NCBI GenBank assembly: GCA_019425005.1
Contig: JAHYYK010000014.1
Span: 4,575 to 20,053 of the forward strand
DNA: 15,479 nucleotides
Direction: 5' to 3'
Source of the DNA: Collinsella sp.
Lineage (GTDB): Bacteria > Actinomycetota > Coriobacteriia > Coriobacteriales > Coriobacteriaceae
The notes under the pieces are model-generated. The model searched no databases. It had not been told where the DNA came from and saw only the letters and a program-made list of their open reading frames with translations. A program made the position numbers and the translations under genes. This document shows positions 7,720-13,814 of the stretch, one piece after another (position 1 is the stretch's first letter; the number at the start of each line of letters is the position of its first letter).

Positions 7720-8487
7720 CTACTCGCCTGCCTTGACGACCATAGAGGCGAAGTCGGCAGCCTTGAGCGAAGCGCCGCCCACGAGGGCGCCGTCAACGTC
7801 GGGCTTGGCGACGAGCTCAGCAATGTTGCCGGGCTTAGCGGAACCGCCGTAGAGAACGCGGATGCCGTTGGCGAGCTCCTCGCCGAACATCTCCTTGAGG
7901 GTCTCACGGATAGCGCCGCAGACCTCCTGAGCGTCCTCGGCGGTAGCGGTCTTGCCGGTGCCGATGGCCCAAATGGGCTCGTAGGCGACGACGACCTGCT
8001 TGGGGCAGGTGATCTCAAGACCAGCAAGACCAGCCTTGACCTGGTTCACGACGTGCTCGACATAGGTGCCGGCCTCGCGGACCTCAAGGGACTCACCGCA
8101 GCAGAAGACGGGAACAAGTCCGGCGGCAACGAGGGCCTTGGCCTTCTTGTTCTGATCCTCGTCGGTCTCGTGGAAGTAATCACGACGCTCGGAGTGACCG
8201 ATGATGCAGTAGGTGCAGCCAGCGGACTTGAGCATGTCGCAAGAAGACTCACCGGTGAAGGCACCCTTGGCCTCCCAGTACACGTTCTGTGCACCGAGGG
8301 CGATGGGGGCAGCCTGAATGCGGTCATGAACCGTGGTGATGTCAATGGTCGGAGGGCAGACGAGCACCTCGACGCCAGCCGGAACCTCAGGCAGAGCCTG
8401 AGCCAGCTCGTCGGCGAGCTTGGCGGCCTCGGCGACGTCGTTGTTCATCTTCCAGTTACCAGCAATAAGAAGGGTGCGATTAGGCAT
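7720..8487 (-). CDS. tpiA: Triosephosphate isomerase
   Basis: Cytoplasmic TIM-barrel enzyme interconverting dihydroxyacetone phosphate and glyceraldehyde 3-phosphate. The 255-aa length is standard. It shows NWKMN (11-15), the catalytic histidine H98 in IIGHSERR, the catalytic base E170 in AYEPIWAIGTGKTA and the phosphate-binding GGSAKPGN (214-221). The start at 8487 is chosen because the protein then begins MPNRTLLIAGNWKMN, as in homologues, and a GGAGG site lies about 9 nt upstream. An upstream in-frame start at 8550 would only add pgk-overlapping residues. The first 8 bases overlap the end of pgk (ATGCCTAA), which points to translational coupling. Confidence 0.97.
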   Translation of the reverse strand: MPNRTLLIAGNWKMNNDVAEAAKLADELAQALPEVPAGVEVLVCPPTIDITTVHDRIQAAPIALGAQNVYWEAKGAFTGESSCDMLKSAGCTYCIIGHSERRDYFHETDEDQNKKAKALVAAGLVPVFCCGESLEVREAGTYVEHVVNQVKAGLAGLEITCPKQVVVAYEPIWAIGTGKTATAEDAQEVCGAIRETLKEMFGEELANGIRVLYGGSAKPGNIAELVAKPDVDGALVGGASLKAADFASMVVKAGE

Positions 8488-9670
8488 CGAGAAGCGCCTC
8501 CACTCCGGGCAGGGCCTTACCCTCGACGAGCTCCATGGAAGCGCCACCACCGGTAGAGATCCAGCTCATCTTGTCGGCCAGGTTGAACTTGTTGACGGCT
8601 GCGACAGAGTCGCCACCACCGATGATCGAGGTGCAATCAGCCTCGGCGACAGCCTCGGCGATAGCCTGGGTGCCGTGAGCAAAGTTGTCGAACTCGAAGA
8701 CGCCCATGGGGCCATTCCAGAACACGGTCTTGGCACCCTTGACAGCCTCGGCGTAGAGCTCCTCGGTCTTGGGGCCGATGTCCATACCCTCACGGTCGTC
8801 GGGGATAGCGTCGGAAGCGACAACCTCGGGGACAGCGTCCTCGCCAAAGTGATCAGCAACGCGGTTGTCGATGGGGAGCAGGATCTTGACGCCCTTCTCC
8901 TCGGCCTTCTTGAGCATCTCGCCGGCGCGCTCGACCCAGTCCTCTTCCTTGAGGGACTGACCGACGGACAGGCCCTGAGCCAGGAAGAAGGTGTAGGCCA
9001 TGCCGCCACCGATGATCAGGGTGTCAGCAGAGTCGATGAGGTGATCGAGAACGCCGATCTTGGAGGAAACCTTGGAACCGCCGACGATAGCGACGAAGGG
9101 GCGCTCGGGCTCGGCGAAGATGCCGGTCAGCGTGTCGACCTCCTTCTCGAGCAGGAAGCCGGCGACGGCAGGCAGGTAAGCGGCGGGGCCCACGACGGAA
9201 CCCTGGGCGCGGTGGGCGGTGCCGAAGGCATCGAGAACGAAGACGTCACCATAGGAAGCGAGCTTCTTGGCGATCTCGGGATCGTTCTTCTTCTCACGCT
9301 TGTCGAAACGGACGTTCTCGAGAACGAGGACCTTGCCCGGCTCGACGGCGGCAACGGCCTCGGCGGCCTTCTCACCATAAGTGTCAGCAACAAAAGCAAC
9401 GTCAAGGCCAGAGAGCTCGGCGAGCTTCTTGGCGACAGGCTCGAGGGAGAGCTCGGGCTGGAAGCCAGTACCCTCGGGACGGCCGAGGTGGCTCATGAGG
9501 ATGACGCGAGCGTTGTGCTCAACGAGATAGTTGATAGTGGGCAGGGCTGCCTTGATACGGGTGGTGTCGCCAACGACGCCATCCTTGATAGGCACGTTGA
9601 AGTCAACGCGGACGAGAACGCGCTTGCCGTCGACATCGATGTCGCGGACGGTCTTCTTGGTAAAGGCCAT
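8480..9670 (-). CDS. pgk: Phosphoglycerate kinase
   Basis: Cytoplasmic ATP-generating step of glycolysis, transferring phosphate from 1,3-bisphosphoglycerate to ADP. The 396-aa length is standard. Motifs include RVDFNVP (21-27), SHLGRP, GGSKVSSKI, GGGMAYTFFLAQG, NGPMGVFE and the nucleotide-binding GGGDSVAA near the C-terminus. The start at 9670 (MAFTKKTVRDID) follows a GAAAGG site and matches family N-termini; a start at 9706 would add 12 residues encoded in the leader hairpin. It lies downstream of gap, beyond the gap terminator, and overlaps tpiA by 8 bp. No good promoter was found between the gap terminator and pgk, so readthrough from gap is likely to supply much of its mRNA. Confidence 0.97.
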   Translation of the reverse strand: MAFTKKTVRDIDVDGKRVLVRVDFNVPIKDGVVGDTTRIKAALPTINYLVEHNARVILMSHLGRPEGTGFQPELSLEPVAKKLAELSGLDVAFVADTYGEKAAEAVAAVEPGKVLVLENVRFDKREKKNDPEIAKKLASYGDVFVLDAFGTAHRAQGSVVGPAAYLPAVAGFLLEKEVDTLTGIFAEPERPFVAIVGGSKVSSKIGVLDHLIDSADTLIIGGGMAYTFFLAQGLSVGQSLKEEDWVERAGEMLKKAEEKGVKILLPIDNRVADHFGEDAVPEVVASDAIPDDREGMDIGPKTEELYAEAVKGAKTVFWNGPMGVFEFDNFAHGTQAIAEAVAEADCTSIIGGGDSVAAVNKFNLADKMSWISTGGGASMELVEGKALPGVEALLDA

Positions 9671-9693
9671 GTTTGCTTCTACCTTTCGTACGT

Positions 9694-9716
9694 GTCTGCC
9701 TCCCATTACGGCAGAC
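9694..9716 (-). promoter_or_regulatory. Hairpin in the pgk leader
   Basis: GTCTGCC (9694-9700) pairs perfectly with GGCAGAC (9710-9716), a 7-bp stem with a nine-base loop, 24 nt before the pgk start and just ahead of the GAAAGG ribosome binding site. It lacks a T-run, so it is not a terminator. It may protect the 5' end of a processed pgk mRNA; that is inference. Confidence 0.5.
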
Positions 9717-9726
9717 GATTTCCTAT

Positions 9727-9771
9727 AAAAAGGGCGCGACCCTAGGGTGTAAGCCCTATGAGGCCGCGCCC
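9727..9771 (-). terminator. Intrinsic terminator between gap and pgk
   Basis: GGGCGCG (9732-9738) pairs with CGCGCCC (9765-9771), and an inner TAGGG (9743-9747) pairs with CCCTA (9754-9758), with small internal loops between. On the minus strand the stem is followed by TTTTTATAGG. It lies about 40 nt after the gap stop. Confidence 0.88.
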
Positions 9772-9810
9772 TTCTTTAGACGCTCAACGAGCTATTCGCT
9801 AAAAGCTAAA

Positions 9811-10836
9811 TTAAGCAACGAACTTCTCGAAGTACTTGATGGTGCGGACCATCTGAGAGGTGTAGGAGTTCTCGTTGTCGTACCAAGAGGTGACCTGAAC
9901 GAGGGTCTGGCCGTTGCCGAGGTCAGAGCACATGGTCTGAGTGGCGTCGAAGATGGAGCCGTGGGTCTCGCCGATGATATCGGTGGAGACGATGTCGTCC
10001 TCGTTGTAACCGAAGGTCTCGGAGATGGTGGCAGCGTAGGCCTTCATAGCGGCGTTGACCTCGTCGACGGTGACCTTCTTGTCAACGACAGCGTAGAGGT
10101 TGGTGATGGAGCCGGTCGGCGTCGGGACGCGCTGGGCGGCACCGATGAGCTTACCGTTGAGCTCGGGGAGAACCAGGCCGATAGCCTTGGCAGCACCGGT
10201 GGTGTTGGGGACGATGTTAACGGCGCAGGCGCGGCTACGACGCTTGTTGCCCTTGCGCTGCGGGCCGTCGAGCGGCATCTGGTCGCCAGTCCAGGCGTGA
10301 ATGGTGGTCATGATGCCGGACACGATGGGAGCGAAGTCGTTCAGACCCTTGGCCATCGGGGCGAGGCAGTTGGTGGTGCAGGAAGCAGCGGAGATGATGT
10401 TGTCCTCAGCGGTCAGCGTCTCATGGTTGACGTTGTACACGATGGTGGGCAGATCGCTGCCGGCCGGAGCGGAGATGACGACCTTCTTGGCGCCAGCGTT
10501 GATGTGGGCCTGAGCCTTAGCCTTGCTGGTGTAGAAGCCGGTGCACTCGAGAACGACGTCGACGTCGAGGTCGCCCCAAGGCAGGTTGTTGGCGTCGGCC
10601 TCCTTGTAGATCTTGATCTCCTTGCCGTCAACGGTGATGGAATCCTCACCAGCGACGACCTCGTGATCGCGAGCATAGTTGCCCTGCGTGGAGTCGTACT
10701 TCAGCAGGTAAGCGAGCATATCGGGAGAGGTGAGGTCGTTGATAGCGACAATCTCGGAGCCCTCATGACCGAACATCTGACGGAAGGCCAGACGACCGAT
10801 GCGACCGAAGCCGTTAATAGCAACCTTTACTGCCAT
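9811..10836 (-). CDS. gap: NAD-dependent glyceraldehyde-3-phosphate dehydrogenase, type I
   Basis: Cytoplasmic glycolytic enzyme oxidising glyceraldehyde 3-phosphate with phosphate and NAD to 1,3-bisphosphoglycerate. The 341-aa protein shows the Rossmann motif INGFGRIGR (7-15), the aspartate D34 in INDL that favours NAD over NADP, the catalytic cysteine C153 in ASCTTNC and histidine H180 in TTIHAWTGDQ, then the anion-site RVPTPTGS. The start at 10836 is set by an AAGGAGA site 5-6 nt upstream and by the family N-terminus MAVKVAINGFGR; a start at 10938 would add 34 unrelated residues read through the leader. It has its own terminator, so it can be made in excess over pgk. The upstream region holds a promoter candidate and a palindrome. 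Confidence 0.97.
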   Translation of the reverse strand: MAVKVAINGFGRIGRLAFRQMFGHEGSEIVAINDLTSPDMLAYLLKYDSTQGNYARDHEVVAGEDSITVDGKEIKIYKEADANNLPWGDLDVDVVLECTGFYTSKAKAQAHINAGAKKVVISAPAGSDLPTIVYNVNHETLTAEDNIISAASCTTNCLAPMAKGLNDFAPIVSGIMTTIHAWTGDQMPLDGPQRKGNKRRSRACAVNIVPNTTGAAKAIGLVLPELNGKLIGAAQRVPTPTGSITNLYAVVDKKVTVDEVNAAMKAYAATISETFGYNEDDIVSTDIIGETHGSIFDATQTMCSDLGNGQTLVQVTSWYDNENSYTSQMVRTIKYFEKFVA

Positions 10837-10853
10837 TGTGTCTCCTTTCGTAA

Positions 10854-10888
10854 GGCCCCCGCAAGCTACAGCGCCTGCCGTTGAGGCC
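10854..10888 (-). promoter_or_regulatory. Weak hairpin in the gap leader
   Basis: On the minus strand GCAGGC pairs with GCTTGC (10861-10866 with 10873-10878, one G-T pair) around a six-base loop, enclosed by GGCC/GGCC (10854-10857 with 10885-10888). It sits just upstream of the gap ribosome binding site. It may be chance. Confidence 0.3.
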
Positions 10889-10908
10889 CACAAACTAACC
10901 ACTCGCCT

Positions 10909-10938
10909 AATATACCTTTTTTTGGACTTGAATTTCAC
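10909..10938 (-). promoter_or_regulatory. Candidate gap promoter
   Basis: Minus-strand -35 GTGAAA (10933-10938), 18-nt spacer, -10 TATATT (10909-10914). The leader would be about 65 nt. The surrounding 140 bp is much more AT-rich than the coding DNA, as expected for a strong promoter region. Confidence 0.5.
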
Positions 10939-10970
10939 GAGAATGGTCGAAATTGAAAATCAAATTTACG

Positions 10971-10984
10971 TTAAAACGTTTTAA
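10971..10984. promoter_or_regulatory. Perfect 14-bp palindrome upstream of gap, LacI-family-like operator candidate
   Basis: TTAAAACGTTTTAA is identical on both strands. It lies between whiA and gap, about 33 bp upstream of the proposed gap -35 box. An AT-rich palindrome centred on CG resembles operators of LacI-family regulators, including CRE-like sites. The regulator is unknown and binding is inferred. Confidence 0.45.
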
Positions 10985-11029
10985 AGAATAAAATAGCAGC
11001 TAAATCCGTATATAAGTCGATACTTTAAA

Positions 11030-11959
11030 CTACCTGTTTGCCTCAATGAGCTTTTCAAGCCTCAAAACTCGATGGTAGAGGGCCGACTTCGACAAGGGAG
11101 GGTCAGTCATCTCCCCCAGATCGCGCAGCGACAGATCGGGGTAGCGCTCGCGCAGGTCGCAAAAGACCGCCAAGGCGTCCGGAAGTGTGTCGCGAAGGCC
11201 ACGCTGCTCGAGCTCATCGATCAACGCAAGCTGATGCTGGGCGGCACCCGCACTTCTGGTCTGGTTGGCGAGCTCGGCATTCACGCGACGGTTCACATCG
11301 TTCTTAACCAACTTGACCGCGCGCGCCTCCTCAATCTCGGCAACGCTGCGCTTGGCACCAATCAGCTTTAAAAGATGTTCGATCTCCTCGGCGCTCTTAA
11401 TGTAGACAGCAAAGGATCCGCGCCGCGCGTTAACGCGCGCATGGACCCCAATCTGCTCCAATAGATCGCAAAGTCCCCGGGCATACTGCTCGCCCTGCAC
11501 CGCGATCTCCAAATGAAAGTCGCCGCGGGGATCGGCCACGAAGCCGCCGGCGATGAGCGCGCCGCGGATGTAGGCAAGCCTGCAGCAGGGACGGGCAACG
11601 ATGTGCCGGGGAACACCGGCGACGAGCCCTCCCCTGCGGTCGAGAATGCCCAGCAGCACCAGAGCCTTGTCCAGGTCGGGTTGATCGGGCAGGGTAATGA
11701 GATAGTTACGGACCTTATGCAAAACCGATTTACGAACGGTGAATTCCGTTTTGAGCTTAAGGATGCGATGCGTCAGTGTGATCATCGTGCGCGCGACGGC
11801 GCCCGTCTCGGTCGCGACCGTCAAACGATACCGCCCGGAGCCGGCCAGCGAAAGTGTACCGCTCACACGCGTCAGGGCGGCAAGCGTCGACAAATCACAG
11901 TATTCACATTCAGGTTCGCAGCGCGCGAGCTCGTCACGCACCTCGGCGGTAAACGACAT
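11030..11959 (-). CDS. whiA: DNA-binding protein WhiA
   Basis: WhiA-family protein, 309 aa, usual length. In Streptomyces it is a sporulation transcription factor; in non-sporulating bacteria it affects cell division and chromosome segregation. The N-terminal half is a degenerate LAGLIDADG homing-endonuclease fold, with RGALIAGGFVADP at 132-144 in the matching position. The C-terminal half has a helix-turn-helix, with LSLRDLGEMTDPPLSKSALY at 276-295 as the probable DNA-reading part. The residues KNDVNRRVNAELANQTR are family-typical. The N-terminus carries C14, C18 and C21 (CEPECEYC), more cysteines than I expect at this place. It starts 6 nt after rapZ, so the two are co-transcribed. No clear intrinsic terminator follows before the gap promoter region. 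Confidence 0.95.
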   Translation of the reverse strand: MSFTAEVRDELARCEPECEYCDLSTLAALTRVSGTLSLAGSGRYRLTVATETGAVARTMITLTHRILKLKTEFTVRKSVLHKVRNYLITLPDQPDLDKALVLLGILDRRGGLVAGVPRHIVARPCCRLAYIRGALIAGGFVADPRGDFHLEIAVQGEQYARGLCDLLEQIGVHARVNARRGSFAVYIKSAEEIEHLLKLIGAKRSVAEIEEARAVKLVKNDVNRRVNAELANQTRSAGAAQHQLALIDELEQRGLRDTLPDALAVFCDLRERYPDLSLRDLGEMTDPPLSKSALYHRVLRLEKLIEANR

Positions 11960-11965
11960 GCAGGC

Positions 11966-12886
11966 CTATGCTTTCGTGTTCGCGCGCGACAGGTCGCGAT
12001 GGGAAATGCTCACGTGATACTGGGCACCTTCCAAATAACGTGCCGTGGCCTCGGCGATGGCAACGCTGCGGTGCTGGCCGCCCGTGCAACCGATGGCAAT
12101 AGAAAGTTGCGGCTTGCCCTCCGCGATATAGCCGGGCATGACCGTATCGAGCAGCTGCGTCCAGGCCTTCCAGAACTCCTGGGTCTTAGGATGGTCCAGA
12201 ACAAAGTCGGAGACTTTCTTATCGAGACCGGTCATCGTGCGCATCTCGGGATCGTAGAACGGATTGGGCAGGAAGCGAACGTCGATCATAATGTCCGCCT
12301 CGACGGGCATACCGTGCTTAAAGCCAAACGAGAACACGTGAACGTCCATGAGCTGCTGGTCGGACAACTCGGAGAACGCCATGCGCAATTTATTGCGCAG
12401 GGCAGAGGTGCGCAGACGGCTCGTGTCGATGATCATATCGGCTCGATCGCGCACACCCCGCAGCTGCAGACGCTCCCGCTGAATCGCATCGGCCGTAGTC
12501 TCCCCCGGCTTGGCAATGGGATGGCGGCGGCGGTTTTCGCTATAACGACGGATCAGCACCTCGTCAGAGGCCTCGAGAAAAACGATGTCGCAGCTCATCT
12601 CGCGCTCCTCGAGTGCGGCAACGGCATCGAGCAGCTCATCGAACAAGCCCTGGCTGCGTAGGTCGCAGGTGACGGCAAGGTGCCTACCCACGCCCGTATT
12701 GATGCCAACGAGCTCGGCAAGCTGGGCAATCAGACGCGGAGGCAGGTTATCAATGCAAAAATAGCCCATATCCTCGAACACGTGCATGGCCTGTGTGCGG
12801 CCCGATCCGGACATTCCGGTGATGATGACGATATCGGGGATGCGCTCCGAGCGCTCCGCCGCATCCATGGCATCTCCCTTTTGCAT
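11966..12886 (-). CDS. rapZ: RapZ (YvcJ-family) nucleotide- and RNA-binding regulator
   Basis: RapZ/YvcJ-family protein, 306 aa from the chosen start. In enteric bacteria RapZ binds small RNA GlmZ and senses glucosamine-6-phosphate; YvcJ hydrolyses GTP and ATP. Visible parts are the Walker A GMSGSGRT (24-31, with R30 in place of lysine, as in other actinobacterial members), FEDMGYFCIDNLPP (37-50), DVRFLPNPFYDPEMR, and the C-terminal signature GCTGGQHRSVAIAE. The ATG at 12886 has a GGGAGG site (12893-12898) six bases upstream. The ATG at 12868 has a GGGAG site too, and gives 300 aa, so either start is possible. A hairpin and T-run lie immediately upstream. It is followed by whiA after 6 nt; yvcK, often found between them elsewhere, is absent. 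Confidence 0.95.
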   Translation of the reverse strand: MQKGDAMDAAERSERIPDIVIITGMSGSGRTQAMHVFEDMGYFCIDNLPPRLIAQLAELVGINTGVGRHLAVTCDLRSQGLFDELLDAVAALEEREMSCDIVFLEASDEVLIRRYSENRRRHPIAKPGETTADAIQRERLQLRGVRDRADMIIDTSRLRTSALRNKLRMAFSELSDQQLMDVHVFSFGFKHGMPVEADIMIDVRFLPNPFYDPEMRTMTGLDKKVSDFVLDHPKTQEFWKAWTQLLDTVMPGYIAEGKPQLSIAIGCTGGQHRSVAIAEATARYLEGAQYHVSISHRDLSRANTKA

Positions 12887-12898
12887 GTGCTGCCTCCC

Positions 12899-12936
12899 AA
12901 AAACAAGCGCGGGACCCAGCAACCCGGATCCCGCGC
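12899..12936 (-). terminator. Hairpin plus T-run directly abutting the rapZ ribosome binding site
   Basis: GCGCGGGA (12907-12914) pairs perfectly with TCCCGCGC (12929-12936) around a 14-nt loop. On the minus strand it is followed at once by TTGTTTTT (12899-12906) and then GGGAGG, the rapZ ribosome binding site. It is the natural terminator for nanE, yet leaves no room for a promoter between it and rapZ. It therefore must be read through, or act as an attenuator, in any rapZ mRNA started upstream. Confidence 0.82.
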
Positions 12937-12954
12937 GGTCAATTGCCTATATTG

Positions 12955-12960
12955 AGTATA
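12955..12960 (-). promoter_or_regulatory. Candidate -10 box for rapZ-whiA
   Basis: Minus-strand TATACT, between the nanE stop and the hairpin, matches the -10 consensus at five of six bases. No convincing -35 was seen at normal spacing. If used, transcription would start about 12-15 nt before the terminator-like hairpin. Confidence 0.35.
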
Positions 12961-12987
12961 CCGCCCCGAGCGGATACGAGGCCTGTC

Positions 12988-13674
12988 TTACGCCTCAAGC
13001 GCAGCCTTGAACCAACTCGTAATACTCGTGGGGTGCGTGATGGCGGTGCCGACGACAACGGCCCAGGCGCCAGCATCGATCGCGGCGCGAGCCTCCTCGG
13101 GCGTGTGCACGCGGCCCTCGCAGATGATGGGAAGACTGGGGAATTCCTCGGTCGCCTGACGCAGGAGCGGCAGGTCGGGGCCATCGGCCATGGTGCAGTC
13201 GATGGCGGCGACGCCGTGAGAAAGCGTGGTGGATACCAGGTCAAAGCCCATATCAACCGCACGGCGAATGTCCTCGATGGTGGCACAGTCGGCCATCAGG
13301 AGCACGCCCTCCTCGTGCAGCGGACGGAAGGTGTCCTCGACGGTCTTGCCATCGGGACGCGGGCGATCAGTGGCGTCAATTGCCACGATATCGGCACCGG
13401 CGGCAACGCAGGCGCGAGCATGGCGCAGCGTCGGCGTGATGTAGACGCCCTCGTGTCCATCCTTCCACAAGCCGATGACGGGGACCTCGCAGCGGCCCTT
13501 AATGGCGGCGATGTCGGCAAGACCCTGGCAGCGAATAGCGGCGGCGCCGCCAAGCTCGCAGGCGCGAGACATCTGAGCCATGGTTTCGGGCGTACGAAGC
13601 GGCTCGCCCATATAGGCCTGAACGCTCACGACGAGCTTTCCCTTCAGGGATTGAATCAAAGGATCAACGGTCAT
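12988..13674 (-). CDS. nanE: N-acetylmannosamine-6-phosphate 2-epimerase
   Basis: Cytoplasmic TIM-barrel enzyme converting ManNAc-6-phosphate to GlcNAc-6-phosphate in sialic acid catabolism. The 228-aa length fits the family. Visible motifs are LVVSVQAY, GGAAAIRCQG (42-51), the loop GLWKDG with K71 at the place of the catalytic lysine, YITPTL, GADIVAIDAT, ADCAT (128-132), E186 in ICEGRVHTPEE and the phosphate-binding VVVGTAITHPTSIT. The ATG at 13674 is preferred, since homologues begin close to LKGKLVVSVQA; a GTG at 13713 lies inside the upstream hairpin stem and is unlikely. The ribosome binding site is weak or distant (GAAAGG 11 nt upstream). It follows nanK by 140 bp, which contain a large structured element. 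Confidence 0.94.
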   Translation of the reverse strand: MTVDPLIQSLKGKLVVSVQAYMGEPLRTPETMAQMSRACELGGAAAIRCQGLADIAAIKGRCEVPVIGLWKDGHEGVYITPTLRHARACVAAGADIVAIDATDRPRPDGKTVEDTFRPLHEEGVLLMADCATIEDIRRAVDMGFDLVSTTLSHGVAAIDCTMADGPDLPLLRQATEEFPSLPIICEGRVHTPEEARAAIDAGAWAVVVGTAITHPTSITSWFKAALEA

Positions 13675-13699
13675 GTGCGACTCAACCTTTCTCAAAACA

Positions 13700-13797
13700 G
13701 CCTTCTGAGACACCGTACCTTGACGTTCAAACCGTCGCTCGCGTACCGAAGTACGCTTCGCTCCTCTTTCACGTCAATCTGCGGCACCTCAGAAGGC
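13700..13797 (-). repeat. 98-nt symmetric structured element (possible RNA attenuator or palindromic repeat) between nanK and nanE
   Basis: The arms GCCTTCTGAG at 13700-13709 and CTCAGAAGGC at 13788-13797 are perfect complements. Inside are, in order, a three-base pair set that forms only G-U wobbles in RNA (GUG/UGU), CCG/CGG, a 4x4 internal loop, TTGACGT/ACGTCAA (7 bp; 13720-13726 with 13771-13777), a 14x14 internal loop closing with tandem GA opposite GA, and GCGTAC/GTACGC (13741-13746 with 13751-13756). The minus-strand loop is TTCG, a UUCG-type tetraloop. All internal loops have equal sides. After the stem comes TGTTTTG, a weak T-run. The function is unknown. Confidence 0.75.
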
Positions 13798-13814
13798 GCA
13801 CTTGGTAGTTATGT

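Noticed and set aside
8488..8550. 21-residue N-terminal extension of tpiA.
   Set aside because: It would be read wholly within pgk in another frame, and homologues start at the chosen methionine close to NWKMN.
12796..12819. RapZ Walker A with arginine in place of lysine (GMSGSGRT), as if inactive.
   Set aside because: Actinobacterial RapZ homologues commonly have arginine there, so it is a lineage feature rather than damage.
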